From assembly GCA_036265935.1 (NCBI GenBank), contig DATAOB010000044.1:1-64000 (forward strand): a stretch of DNA of 64,000 nucleotides, written 5' to 3'. Origin of the DNA: JAFASC01 sp036265935 (lineage in GTDB: Bacteria; Pseudomonadota; Alphaproteobacteria; Rhizobiales; Beijerinckiaceae). The first letter of the stretch is position 1. Each line of letters begins with the position of its first letter. Below, one piece after another: positions 9,322 through 19,782 of the stretch. A model generated the notes under the pieces. It worked only from the letters and a program-made list of their open reading frames with translations, did no database searches and was not told where the DNA came from. The translations under genes and the position numbers were made by a program.

Positions 9322-9963
9322 TCACTCGATCGGCAATCCGGATCGCGCCGAAATCTCACGCAGCACTTTCGGCGTCAACTCGCCGTGCGCCGGCCAGCCA
9401 CGCTCGCGCTCGAATTTCTCGATCGCCTGGCGCGTTGTCGCGCCGATGACGCCGTCGGGGCGCAGCACGTAGCCGAGCTTCAACAGCGCCTTTTGCACGG
9501 TGAGAATGCGCGTGGCGTCGATCGCCGATGGGTTGATGGATGCGTTGTTTGCTTGGGGTTGCGACGTGTTGCGGAGCATCTGCCCGATCGGGTCGCCGGC
9601 GTTCGTCGCAGGCGGCTCCGCATCGTGCGGGATTGCGACGGGACGCGCGGGGATCGCGACCGGCGATGCGGGTGCGTTGGCGGTTGGCGCGGCGCTGATC
9701 GAAGCGGGGCGGGGGATTGGCTTCGGAGTTTCGACTTGTGGGACGAGTGTGATTGGCGTGCCGAACAACGGCGAGGGATGACGCGCGTTCTGAAAGATGA
9801 GCGCGTTGAAGAGGACGCCGGTCATCAGCGCCGTGAATATTGCCGCGGCAAAACTCTCGATCGGCCGCTCGGCCAACGCGCCGAAGAGACGCGCGTGCAA
9901 TCGTCGCGGCGATGCCGACTTCATTGCATCGGCACGCTGACGCGAATTCGCAATTGCAGGCAT
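9322..9963 (-). CDS. Peptidoglycan-binding domain protein
   Basis: About 213 residues from the ATG at 9963. A basic N-terminus and one hydrophobic segment (ESFAAAIFTALMTGVLFNALIF, about residues 35-57) anchor it. A Pro/Ala-rich linker follows. The last 60-70 residues form a PG_binding_1 domain (ILTVQKALLKLGYVLRPDG then ATTRQAIEKFERERGWP). It likely binds cell wall from the inner membrane. No catalytic domain is present. It follows the PAS kinase gene and precedes DUF1491 on the same strand. The frame extends to 10002, overlapping the kinase stop, but 9963 is the better start. Confidence 0.82.
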   Translation of the reverse strand: MPAIANSRQRADAMKSASPRRLHARLFGALAERPIESFAAAIFTALMTGVLFNALIFQNARHPSPLFGTPITLVPQVETPKPIPRPASISAAPTANAPASPVAIPARPVAIPHDAEPPATNAGDPIGQMLRNTSQPQANNASINPSAIDATRILTVQKALLKLGYVLRPDGVIGATTRQAIEKFERERGWPAHGELTPKVLREISARSGLPIE

Positions 9964-9994
9964 ATAGCGCAACTCGTTTGAGGGTGCGGCAATA

Positions 9995-11812
<1,818 letters not shown>

Positions 11813-12100
11813 GCAAACTCTCCCGGAGCGGCTTCTCGCGCGCTCGCGGAAGGCAGCCTCGCAGCGCGCCCTTAAGTGAAACCTAAATCGGCAGGGAAAC
11901 AGCTTTGTTTCGGCGCGCACATGCGCGCCATGGTTTCGCGAACGTTGCCGCGGCGGGTGCAGCCCGATTGTAAACGGGACGTGAATGAAACGCGTCAACG
12001 GGCCGTGAACGAAACGCCTCGACTGCGCCGCTCTGTCTTGAGCCCGCGTCAAAACGCTTTTGCTTAGAATTCGAACGATCGGGATTCCAAGCAAAAGCTC

Positions 12101-12361
12101 ATGTTCTTCATTCGCTGCGCCTTCTGGCTCACTATCGTGTTTTCGGCGCTGCCGTGGCCGCAGCGCGCGAACCTGCAGTCGCAGAAGCTGCTCGCCGATG
12201 CGGCGGCAAGCCTCATCCGCGCAGCAGGCGGGGAGGCCAATCTCTCGGCGCAACAATGCCTCGCGACGCCGCAGGCCTGCGCCGAAGAGGCGAGGAAGTT
12301 GCAGGCTTTGTTTGAGGCCGCCGCCCAGGCGGAGTCGAAGCGCCCGCGCCCGGCTTCCTGA
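12101..12361 (+). CDS. DUF5330-like small exported protein
   Basis: An 86-residue protein beginning MFFIRCAFWLTIVFSALP, a signal peptide or membrane anchor. A helical region follows with two cysteines (QQCLATPQACAEEA). It fits the short alphaproteobacterial DUF5330 group. Function unknown. It lies 44 bp before sufE in the same direction and diverges from the PAS kinase. Confidence 0.75.
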   Translation: MFFIRCAFWLTIVFSALPWPQRANLQSQKLLADAAASLIRAAGGEANLSAQQCLATPQACAEEARKLQALFEAAAQAESKRPRPAS

Positions 12362-12404
12362 GGCCCGCCTTTCTGAAGTCCTTCGGCCGGTCCATATAGG
12401 ACCC

Positions 12405-12839
12405 ATGCAGATCGACGAGATCTTGGAAAATTTCGAATTTTTGGACGAGTGGGAAGACCGCTACCGCTATCTAATCGAGCTCGGCCGCACGCTCGAGCCG
12501 CTGCCGCCCGAGGCGCATAACGCCGCCAACAAGGTGCAGGGCTGCGCGAGCCAGGTCTGGCTCGAGACCAAGATCACCGGCGAGGCGGAGGGCGAGCCCG
12601 TCCTGCATTTCCGCGGCGACAGCGACGCGCATATCGTGCGCGGCCTCGTCGCGCTCACCTTGGCGCTTTATTCCGATCGGCCGGCGAACGAGATCGTCGC
12701 GACCGAGGCGGCGCCGATTTTCGACCGGCTCGGCTTTGCGCAGCATCTGACGCCGCAGCGTTCGAACGGCTTGCGCTCGATGGTCGAGCGCATCAAGGCG
12801 GAAGCCCGCGCCGCCGAGGCGGCGCAGCGCGTCGCCTGA
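12405..12839 (+). CDS. sufE: SufE family sulfur acceptor protein
   Basis: Accepts persulfide sulfur from the cysteine desulfurase SufS and passes it to the Fe-S scaffold. The 144-residue protein starts at the ATG at 12405 and has the SufE hallmark GCASQVWLET with the acceptor Cys47. It also has the conserved YRYLIELGRTLEPLP and RGLVALTLALYS blocks. No other suf gene is in the window; stand-alone sufE is common in Rhizobiales. A longer open frame from 12060 is not needed and lacks conservation. Confidence 0.93.
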   Translation: MQIDEILENFEFLDEWEDRYRYLIELGRTLEPLPPEAHNAANKVQGCASQVWLETKITGEAEGEPVLHFRGDSDAHIVRGLVALTLALYSDRPANEIVATEAAPIFDRLGFAQHLTPQRSNGLRSMVERIKAEARAAEAAQRVA

Positions 12840-12842
12840 GCC

Positions 12843-13683
12843 TCACTCCTCCGCGAAGACTTTCGGCCGGTAATCCTCGCTGCCCCAATGCAGGAGTTTT
12901 TTCGCCCGCGCCGGCCCGCGCGCCTCCGTCGCAAGCCCCTAATGCGCCGCAAGCCGCGCCAGCGCGATGCCGAGCACGACTTTTGCCGAGCGGGCCGGCC
13001 AGCGGTGCTCGGCCTCGACAATCTCCAGCCCTTTGAGGAAGCCGCAGACGTCGATGACGAGCGCGCCGAGCTCGGGGCCGAGCGCCTCCGAGCCACTGGC
13101 GCGCCGCGACCATGAGGTCGATCATGTGCATGCCGCGGTCGCCGAGCGCCGCGCCGCTGACCGGCGTCGACCAGTCGGAGGTGACGCGCGGCTGCAGGCC
13201 GGCGAGGGTGAAATCGTGGCGAAAGCGCTCGCCTGCCGCGAACGAAGCGGGATCGAGCATGGCGCGGCCCGCGCGATCCTTGCGCCGCGCGAGCCAGGCG
13301 AGCGGGCTCTCCGCCTCGTTGCGCTTCACCGGGCCATGCGGCTCGATCACTGCCTCCTCGACCTCGCGGTGCTGGGCCTGGAATTGTTCCGGCTCCGGTG
13401 CGGCGCCGCGCTTTAGTTTCGCATGACCAGCTGCGGTGATTTCGAGGACGGGGCGTCCGGGCGTCTCGCGCCAGCGCGCGAGGTCTTGCGCGACGAGATG
13501 CGCGCCGGCGGCGGCGGGGAAATGGCCGCTGGCGAGGCTGACACCCCTACGCTTGGCGCTGACGGCGAGGAGACCGGGGCGCGGAATGTCGGTCGTGCGT
13601 GCCGAGGCGCCGGGCTCGGCAAGCGCGCGCAGCACCTCGCGGTCTGGCGCTCGATATCGGACGCGGTGGCGCGGGCTTCGCAT
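12843..13683 (-). pseudogene. DUF6456 domain protein, frameshifted and with internal TAG
   Basis: The first part reads well (LLRALAEPGAS-like start, then NEAESPLAWLARRKDRAG, FAAGERFRHDFTLAGLQPRV and GMHMIDLMVAARQ), matching DUF6456 proteins that are encoded beside a DnaA-like HTH protein in Rhizobiales. At about 13085-13095 the frame slips. The continuation EALGPELGALVIDVCGFLKG...RLAAH is in another frame, is interrupted by a TAG at 12939-12941 where HYGL would be expected, and ends GSEDYRPKVFAEE at 12843. So there is one indel and one nonsense codon. It is either a decayed gene or two sequence errors. Confidence 0.75.
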
Positions 13684-13692
13684 GCCGCGCCC

Positions 13693-14051
13693 TCATTGCG
13701 CCTCTCCCGAAGGTATGCATTGCGCGTGCAGCCGTAGCGCGCCTTCAAGGATGCTGAGCGCGCGATCGAGAGAAAAATGGTCGCGCGCGTCCTCGATGCG
13801 GAAGCAGGCGTGACGAATAGTCGTGCGGTCGCGGCCGAAGGCTTCGCCAAGATGGGTGTAGCTCAGGCCTAAGCCGACATGAGCGAGCTAGATCGCGATC
13901 TGGCGGGCGCGAGCGACTCGCTGGGTCCCGCGGCTTGCCGATTTCAACTTGCGGTACCCGCCAGTGACGCAGCGGCTGCGGCGCCGCAGAGCGCGGCGTG
14001 CGAGCGCTTCGGCAGCGCCGATGGAGAGGCAGGAAGGGGACTTGCTAGCAT
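13693..14051 (-). pseudogene. DnaA-domain-like helix-turn-helix protein, broken
   Basis: The C-terminal half is a clear HTH: GLSYTHLGEAFGRDRTTIRHAC followed by FSLDRALSILEGALRL, the same motif as the DNA-binding domain of DnaA and of short HTH proteins paired with DUF6456. A TAG at 13888-13890 interrupts RQIAI-x-LAHVGLGLSY, where homologues I know have Tyr. Upstream, an ATG at 14051 has a perfect AAGGAG seven bases before it but lies in a different frame from the HTH. This implies a further slip at about 13960-14000. The broken gene ends at 13693, just before the DUF6456 start. Confidence 0.7.
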
Positions 14052-14124
14052 GCAACTGCTCCTTGAGACGCCCGAACGAAGCAGGAATAAAGTCTCTTGT
14101 AAAGGGATAAAAGACTAACAGCGT

Positions 14125-14207
14125 CGTCATTGCGAGCGCAGCGAAGCAATCCAGACGACGATGCCGCGAGTGGATTGCTTCGTCGGCTTCGCCCCCTCGC
14201 AATGACG
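14125..14207. repeat. Imperfect inverted repeat, copy 1
   Basis: The left arm starts CGTCATTGCGAG and runs into GAAGCAATCCA (ending about 14153). The right arm (about 14171-14207) is its imperfect reverse complement, ending CTCGCAATGACG. A second copy of the same element, in opposite orientation, is at 21043-21143. As I recall, elements of this type are dispersed in intergenic DNA of Rhizobiales. This copy sits between the end of mucR and the broken HTH gene and could form a strong RNA hairpin. Confidence 0.85.
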
Positions 14208-14217
14208 TCGAAGCGGA

Positions 14218-14640
14218 TTATTCCCCCCGGCGGCGCTGCTGGCCAAGCCCCATCTGCTTCGCCAAATTGGAGCGCGCCTGCGCGTAGGCCGGCGCGACCA
14301 TCGGATAGTCCGCTGGCAGACTCCATTTCTCGCGATATTCTTCCGGCGACATGTTGTATTGCGTGCGCAAGTGCCGCTTCAGCGATTTGAATTTCTTCCC
14401 ATCCTCGAGGCAGATGATGTAGTCGTTGTTGAGCGACTTCTTCACCGCGATCGCCGGGCGCGGAGCCTCGGACGAGACCGGCGCCGCGACGGCAGTGCCC
14501 GAGCTCACCCGCAGCAAGGCCGAGTGCACTTCCTGGATCAGGCCGGCCAATTCGTTCGCCGGCACGGGATTCTTGCTGACATAGGCCGAGACTATATCGG
14601 CGGCGAGTTCGATATAGTTGCTGCTCACTGATTCGCTCAT
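14218..14640 (-). CDS. mucR: MucR/Ros family transcriptional regulator
   Basis: A 140-residue DNA-binding regulator of the MucR/Ros family, which controls exopolysaccharide, motility and cell-cycle genes in Rhizobiales. An N-terminal oligomerisation region (SNYIELAADIVSAYVSKNPV) precedes the zinc-finger-like domain FKSLKRHLRTQYNMSPEEYREKW and the conserved tail LPADYPMVAPAYAQARSNLAKQMGLG. The metal-ligand set differs from canonical Ros: Cys77 and His90 are kept, but the second Cys is Asp80 (CLED) and the last His is Gln94. Such variants are known in the family and may fold with altered or no zinc. It is divergent from msrB. Confidence 0.93.
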   Translation of the reverse strand: MSESVSSNYIELAADIVSAYVSKNPVPANELAGLIQEVHSALLRVSSGTAVAAPVSSEAPRPAIAVKKSLNNDYIICLEDGKKFKSLKRHLRTQYNMSPEEYREKWSLPADYPMVAPAYAQARSNLAKQMGLGQQRRRGE

Positions 14641-14906
14641 CTATCGGACTTCTTTCGGGAACTGGCTAGCTGCAGGTAGCTGAGGGATTCGCGCGCATCT
14701 CATCTCGGCAGGAGTCGGTCTCGACCGTCCGGCCGCCCGTGAGAGAGGCGCGAATACGCGTGTAGCAAGCTTCCGAAGCGATTTCTACTGTCTTTTTACT
14801 GCCACGATCGGAGCTGTGCGCGGCCCGCTTAGGTCACGTCGGCGTGATCCGGGCTTGCGTGGGCCGCCCCGCCGCATAGGTTAGGGGCCAATCCCCGGAG
14901 GCGAAC
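14641..14906. other. Intergenic region between mucR and msrB
   Basis: A divergent intergenic stretch of about 265 bp that must hold the promoters of mucR and of msrB with its downstream peptidase. A less GC-rich patch with TTTTTAC lies near 14793-14800. A GGAGGCGAAC site for msrB lies just before 14907. MucR often regulates itself, so binding sites may be here, but I cannot point to one. No ORF or RNA gene is evident. Confidence 0.5.
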
Positions 14907-15323
14907 ATGACCGACATTGCCGAGCGCGCCAAGGTGGCAAAGAGCGATGCCGAATGGCGGCGCGAGCTGACGCCCGAGCAATATCATGTGACGCGCGAGC
15001 ACGGCACCGAGCGCGCCTTTACTGGGCCCTATTGGGACGAGAAGCGGCGCGGCAGGTATACCTGCGTGTGCTGTGGCGCCGAGCTCTTTCATTCGCGGAC
15101 GAAATTCGATTCCGGCACGGGCTGGCCGAGTTTCTTTGCCCCCGTCGTGCCCGATGCGATCGCGGAGCACGAGGACCGCTCCTGGCTGATGCGCCGGGTC
15201 GAGGCGCGTTGCGCCAATTGCAACGCGCATTTGGGCCACGTCTTTCCCGATGGTCCGGCGCCCACGGGTCTTCGCTACTGCATGAACGGCACCGCGCTGA
15301 AGTTCACGCCCGACGACAAATGA
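14907..15323 (+). CDS. msrB: Peptide-methionine (R)-S-oxide reductase
   Basis: Reduces the R form of methionine sulfoxide in oxidised proteins, using thioredoxin. The 138-residue protein has the SelR/MsrB fold signatures: zinc cysteines C53/C56 (CVCC) and C102/C105 (CANC), FDSGTGWPSF, HLGHVF, and the catalytic Cys125 in RYCMNG. A GGAGG ribosome-binding site precedes the ATG. The stop overlaps the peptidase start (ATGA), so the two genes are translationally coupled. Confidence 0.96.
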   Translation: MTDIAERAKVAKSDAEWRRELTPEQYHVTREHGTERAFTGPYWDEKRRGRYTCVCCGAELFHSRTKFDSGTGWPSFFAPVVPDAIAEHEDRSWLMRRVEARCANCNAHLGHVFPDGPAPTGLRYCMNGTALKFTPDDK

Positions 15324-17515
15324 CCGCGCATCTCGATCTCGACGCGGCCGCCCCGCGCGCCGACGCGGCCGCCGGCCCGACTCCGCGCCTGCCCGCGCCG
15401 CCGGTCGCGCTGCGCCGGCCGCAGCGCCGGATCGTGCACGGCGTCGAGCTCGTCGATGAGTATGCCTGGCTGCGCGCCAACAATTGGCAGGAGGTGCTGC
15501 GCGATCCCTCCGCGCTTCCGCCGGAGATCGCCACGTATCTGCGCGCCGAGAACGCCTATACCGACGCGGTGCTCGCGCCGACGCGCGATCTGCAGGCGCG
15601 TTTGCTGCGGGAATTGCGCGGCCGCATCAAGGAAGACGACAGACAGGTTCCCTGGCCGGATGGGCTGTTCGACTATTATTCGCGCTACCGCGTCGGTGGC
15701 CAGCATCAGATCATCTGCCGGCGCCCGCGCGATAGCGAGGCCGAAGAGATCCTGCTCGACGGCGACGCGCTCGGGCAGGGGAAGCCCTTTTTCGAGATCG
15801 GCTGCGCCGAGCATTCGCCCGATCATGCTTTGCTGGCGTGGAGCGTTGACGCGCGCGGCTCGGAATATTTTTCGATCCATGTGCGCGATTTATCGAGCGG
15901 CCGCGACCTCCCCGACGAAATCGTCAACACCAGCGGGCGCGTCGTCTGGAGTGCGGACTCGCGCGCCTTCTATTATGTGCACGTCGACGAAAACCATCGC
16001 ACCGACCGGGTGTTTCGCCACCGGCTCGGCACGGATGGCGCGCAGGACGAACTTATTCTCGAAGAGCTCGATCCGCGCTGGTTCCTCCATGTCCATCGTT
16101 CGCTCTCCGGCCGTTTCGCAATCGTCTCGATGCACGACCACGATTCGGCCGAATGCCACCTGATCGACTTGCATGACGATCATGCGAAACCGCGGCTCGT
16201 CGCGGCGCACGAGCCGGGCGTGCGCTACGACGTCGGGCATCGCGGCGACTGGCTCTATATGCGCACCAATGCCGACGGCGCCGAGGATTTCAAGATCGTG
16301 CGCGCGCCGCTTGCCTCGCCGGCTCGCGAAAACTGGCGCGAGGTCGTCCCGCATCGCCGCGGCCGCTACATCATTGCCGGTGCGGTCTATCAGGATTTCT
16401 CCGTCCGCCTCGAACGCGAGGACAGCCTGCCGCGCATCATCGTGCTCGACGACCGCAATGGCGAGGAGCACGCGATTGCCTTCCACGAGGAGGCATATTC
16501 GCTCGACATCCATTCCGGCTACGAGTTCGATACCTCGATCCTGCGCTTCACTTATTCGTCGATGACGACGCCGGCGGAAGTCTACGATTACGACATGCGC
16601 ACGCGCGCGCGGGTTTTGCGCAAACGCCAGGAGATTCCGTCAGGCCACGATCCCTCGCGCTATGTCACGCGCAGGCTAATGGCGAAAGCCGAGGACGGCG
16701 AGCTCGTCCCGGTGTCGCTTCTCGTGCGCGCCGATCTCGCCGGCAAAGGCCCGCTGCCGCTTTTGCTCTACGGATACGGCTCTTACGGCACGTCGATCCC
16801 CGCCGCGTTCAATGCCAATCGCTTCTCGCTGGTCGATCGCGGTTTTGCCTATGCGATCGCCCATATTCGCGGCGGCACCGACAAAGGCTGGCATTGGTAC
16901 GAGGATGGCAAGCTGCAACATAAGCCGAACACGTTTGCGGACTTTGTCGCTGCCGCGCGCCACCTGATCGCCGCGGAGTGGACCGACGAGAGGCGCATCA
17001 TCGCGCAGGGCGGCAGCGCCGGCGGCTTGCTCATGGGCGCTGTCGTCAATCTCGCGCCCGAGCTTTTCGGCGGCATCATCGCCGACGTGCCGTTCGTCGA
17101 CGTCGTCAACACGATTTTGGACGACACGCTGCCGCTGACGCCGCCGGAATGGCTCGAATGGGGCAATCCGATCACTGACGCCGAGGCGTTCAAGACGATG
17201 CTGTCCTATTCGCCTTACGACAACGTCGCGAAGAAATATTATCCGCCGATCCTGGCGATGGCCGGCGTGACCGATCCGCGCGTCACCTATTGGGAGCCGG
17301 CGAAGTGGGTGGCGAAACTGCGCGCCACCATGGCCGGCGGCGGACCGATTCTGTTGAAGACCAACATGGATGCCGGACACGCCGGCGCTTCCGGCCGCTT
17401 CGCGCGGCTTGAAGAAATCGCGCTGCAGCAGGCTTTTGCGCTGTGGTGCGTCGGCCTGGCCGATAGCGCCGCGAGACCCGGCGAGGAGCAGGGGCTGGCG
17501 GTGCGCGCGGCGTAG
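15320..17515 (+). CDS. ptrB: S9 family peptidase, oligopeptidase B type
   Basis: A serine peptidase of 731 residues that cleaves short peptides, probably after basic residues, in the cytoplasm. The beta-propeller half (about residues 60-440) is followed by an alpha/beta-hydrolase domain with GGSAGG (nucleophile Ser), the Asp in GVTDPRVTYWEPAKW and the His in DAGHAGASGR. LLYGYGSYG and FAYAIAHIRGGTDKGWHWYEDGK are typical oligopeptidase B blocks. The start is the ATG at 15320, overlapping the msrB stop. No signal peptide is seen. The same frame is open further upstream but covers msrB in the wrong frame. Confidence 0.93.
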   Translation: MTAHLDLDAAAPRADAAAGPTPRLPAPPVALRRPQRRIVHGVELVDEYAWLRANNWQEVLRDPSALPPEIATYLRAENAYTDAVLAPTRDLQARLLRELRGRIKEDDRQVPWPDGLFDYYSRYRVGGQHQIICRRPRDSEAEEILLDGDALGQGKPFFEIGCAEHSPDHALLAWSVDARGSEYFSIHVRDLSSGRDLPDEIVNTSGRVVWSADSRAFYYVHVDENHRTDRVFRHRLGTDGAQDELILEELDPRWFLHVHRSLSGRFAIVSMHDHDSAECHLIDLHDDHAKPRLVAAHEPGVRYDVGHRGDWLYMRTNADGAEDFKIVRAPLASPARENWREVVPHRRGRYIIAGAVYQDFSVRLEREDSLPRIIVLDDRNGEEHAIAFHEEAYSLDIHSGYEFDTSILRFTYSSMTTPAEVYDYDMRTRARVLRKRQEIPSGHDPSRYVTRRLMAKAEDGELVPVSLLVRADLAGKGPLPLLLYGYGSYGTSIPAAFNANRFSLVDRGFAYAIAHIRGGTDKGWHWYEDGKLQHKPNTFADFVAAARHLIAAEWTDERRIIAQGGSAGGLLMGAVVNLAPELFGGIIADVPFVDVVNTILDDTLPLTPPEWLEWGNPITDAEAFKTMLSYSPYDNVAKKYYPPILAMAGVTDPRVTYWEPAKWVAKLRATMAGGGPILLKTNMDAGHAGASGRFARLEEIALQQAFALWCVGLADSAARPGEEQGLAVRAA

Positions 17516-17575
17516 GGCGCGCTCCGGCATCGGCGCGTTGTCAGCGGCGACAGGCAACAATTGTGTCGCCGGCAA

Positions 17576-18508
17576 TCAGGTAAGCGGGATCGACAGCGCA
17601 CGAAAATAGTTTGCCGGAACGTGATCGCGGACCATGCGCGGCAAAAGCACCGTGAAACGGTCGAGCAGCCGCGGTCCTATCGCGCGAAACAGCCGAAAAG
17701 ATGCGAGCGAACGGATATCCGCGATCGCGCTGTCCAGCGCATCGCTGACTAAGTCTTGCCTGTCTTCCTCGCTGGTCGACAGGGGCGTGTCCGCATCAAA
17801 TATGCCATCGCTGGGGCATACCAGCGAGCGGCCCACGTGACAGAACAATCCGCCGAGCCGGGGTGGCACATGGGCCACGATGTCGTCTCCATCGACGAGG
17901 CGGAACGTGCGTTCGGTGAGCGGCGCATAGTCGGCCTTGAACTTGGATCCGCCGGTGCGCGGACTGCCGAACGTGTAGACCGCGGTCGCCGTCACGCCGA
18001 GTTCCGATTGCGCGCGCGCCGCGGCATTGATCGCCAGCGCGCCGCCGAGACTATGGCCGGTGAAGAACAGCGGCTGCTCGGGGGGCGGACGCGATTGAAT
18101 GATCGCTTTCACTGTCGGCCATACGGTTCCCACGGCTGCGTGAAAGCCTTCGTGAAGGACATCGGGTTGGGGAAAGCCAACGGTGAAATCCGTGATCCAA
18201 TCCTCAATTTTCAGCGGGTCCGTGCCGGCGAATGCGATGATTGTCGCATTGCGCCCGCCGGCAGCGACAAGACACGCACTCTTCGGCGGCAAACCCGTGA
18301 CCGGATCGTTCATGGCGAATCCGCGTTTGATCATGCCCAGCTTCTCGATGATATTTTTGACCTTGGACTCGCTTGCGGTCTCATAGGCAAGCTGCGACAT
18401 CCACATCATGGCTCGGGCATTGTCCAAGCTGAAATCGGAGCCGCCGGTGAACTTGTTGAGGGCGTCAGGCGGATAGGCACTCGCCAGGATTTCGACAAGA
18501 AAGCTCAC
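17576..18508 (-). CDS. Lipase class 3 family protein
   Basis: A 310-residue alpha/beta hydrolase of the lipase class 3 group. The nucleophile elbow is GHSLGGALAINAAARA. The region before it has AFAGTDPLKIEDWITDF, the family's oxyanion block. An Asp in DGDDIVAHVPP and a late His are in the usual places for the triad. No signal peptide is obvious, so it may act in the cytoplasm or be exported by an unusual route. The substrate is unknown. A GGGAGGACCG-like site lies upstream of the ATG. It converges on the peptidase gene. Confidence 0.87.
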   Translation of the reverse strand: MSFLVEILASAYPPDALNKFTGGSDFSLDNARAMMWMSQLAYETASESKVKNIIEKLGMIKRGFAMNDPVTGLPPKSACLVAAGGRNATIIAFAGTDPLKIEDWITDFTVGFPQPDVLHEGFHAAVGTVWPTVKAIIQSRPPPEQPLFFTGHSLGGALAINAAARAQSELGVTATAVYTFGSPRTGGSKFKADYAPLTERTFRLVDGDDIVAHVPPRLGGLFCHVGRSLVCPSDGIFDADTPLSTSEEDRQDLVSDALDSAIADIRSLASFRLFRAIGPRLLDRFTVLLPRMVRDHVPANYFRALSIPLT

Positions 18509-18647
18509 GGGACGGTCCTCCCTGATCTGAACGTCGGTTGCGCTGGTCCCACGACAATCGGGGTCCGAAATCCGGATTGAAAGCGGGCCCGAGACTATCG
18601 GCGAACTTCGCCTGAAACACCAGCGCCGTTCCGGCCCGCGCTTTTCG

Positions 18648-18944
18648 TTATTTTCTGCGCTTTTTCGACGCGGCGGCCGAAGCCTTCTTGCGCGTTGCCG
18701 CGGTCGGCTTTTTGACCGGCGTACGCGCTGCCGGAGCGCGAGGCGGCGAAGGCTCGTCCCGCTTATAAAACTGCTTTAATCTAAACTCCTCGTATAGGTC
18801 CCACACGGCGTGACTGAGAGAGTTCATGCCCGAGGCGAGATCGCGAACGGCAACAATCATTGCCTCCTCGCGACTAAGCTCCGAATCCAATTCGGCTTCG
18901 ATCTGGAGCCCGAAATGCGGATCGTAACTAAATTTCACCGGCAT
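18648..18944 (-). CDS. Small protein with histone-H1-like Lys/Ala tail
   Basis: A 98-residue protein in two parts. The first 65 residues form an acidic helical domain (DPHFGLQIEAELDSELSREE, ASGMNSLSHAVWDLYEEFRL). The last 30 residues are rich in Lys, Ala, Pro and Thr (TPVKKPTAATRKKASAAASK), like histone H1 tails or bacterial nucleoid-associated proteins. I do not recognise the family. The tail suggests binding to nucleic acid or another polyanion. It is divergent from the DsbA-like gene across about 100 bp. Confidence 0.72.
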   Translation of the reverse strand: MPVKFSYDPHFGLQIEAELDSELSREEAMIVAVRDLASGMNSLSHAVWDLYEEFRLKQFYKRDEPSPPRAPAARTPVKKPTAATRKKASAAASKKRRK

Positions 18945-19042
18945 GCAGCGTTCTCCCCATGTTGATGGCGCAGCGACTAAATCGCCTCTTTTTAACCCTT
19001 TTTGCTGCTAGACATGCAAGGCAGCGAAGGGCGAGACATCGT

Positions 19043-19723
19043 ATGCGCATCGAGCGAAGAAAGTTCTTGCGGGCCGGCTCTGTCCTTCTCGCATCTTCAG
19101 CACTTCCTGCCGCCGCACAGGACAGCCGGCCTTTCGACCTCATCGGTGACGATGGCAAGCGCGTCGCCAATTATCGTCTTCCTTCCGAGCCGTCGCTGAC
19201 CGGATTGCCCGGCATCACCTGGGTGGGCTCTGCCAGTCCGGACGTCATCCTCGTCGAGTTCTCCGATTATAATTGTCCGTATTGCCGAAAAGCCGCGTCC
19301 GATCTCGACGCGCTTGTGACCAAGGATAGCAACTTCCGTTTGGGTCTCGTCAACAATGCGATCATCGGCTTGGGATCGGTGCAATCGGCCAAGGTGCAGC
19401 AGGCGGTCCTAAAACTCTACGGGCCGAAGCGCGCCTATGAGTTCCACAATGCAATGTTCGCGCATCGCGGCGGCAATGACGGTCCCGTCGCGTTGGAGGT
19501 TGCGCAATCGCTCGGATTGGAGAGGGCAAACCTCGAAGCCACGGCAGATAGCGACATCATCGCCTCGGTTCTGAAGCGGCAGGTGAAGCTTGCGAGCGAT
19601 CTCGGCTTCTATGCGACGCCGTCCTTCATGCTGAATGGGGTCGGCATTTTGGGCTATCCCGGACCGCAGAGCACGAGTCGAATGATCGCTGCCGTGCGGA
19701 CCTGCGACAAGCTTGCTTGCTGA
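19043..19723 (+). CDS. DsbA-like thiol:disulfide oxidoreductase, Tat-exported
   Basis: A periplasmic thioredoxin-fold protein of 226 residues. The N-terminus ERRKFLRAGSVLLASSALPAAAQ is a twin-arginine signal with an AQ cleavage site near residue 25. The active site is C78-P-Y-C81 in FSDYNCPYCRKAA, and the cis-Pro loop is ATPSFMLNG. The family includes DsbA, DsbC/DsbG-like and BdbD-like proteins; partner choice cannot be read from sequence. I chose the ATG at 19043 because it gives a proper Tat signal. The frame is open from 18959. Confidence 0.9.
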   Translation: MRIERRKFLRAGSVLLASSALPAAAQDSRPFDLIGDDGKRVANYRLPSEPSLTGLPGITWVGSASPDVILVEFSDYNCPYCRKAASDLDALVTKDSNFRLGLVNNAIIGLGSVQSAKVQQAVLKLYGPKRAYEFHNAMFAHRGGNDGPVALEVAQSLGLERANLEATADSDIIASVLKRQVKLASDLGFYATPSFMLNGVGILGYPGPQSTSRMIAAVRTCDKLAC

Positions 19724-19782
19724 GGAGATAGCTACCCATCTGGCGCAGGCGCACGGTTCCTTTATGTTCCTTCTTGAGGAGC

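Noticed and set aside
11813..12406. N-terminal extension of the PAS kinase frame by about 198 residues
   Set aside because: It is arginine-rich shadow sequence that overlaps DUF5330, and the GTG at 11812 has a clear ribosome-binding site.
12939..13890. Genome-wide reassignment of TAG to tyrosine
   Set aside because: TAG ends other intact genes in the window at the expected place, for example PBP1A (6306-6308), DUF1254 (7491-7493) and the PAS kinase (9995-9997).
14125..14207. Inverted repeat as an insertion-sequence remnant
   Set aside because: No transposase sequence or target duplication; the element is short, and a second copy lies in an intergenic region as expected for a dispersed palindrome.
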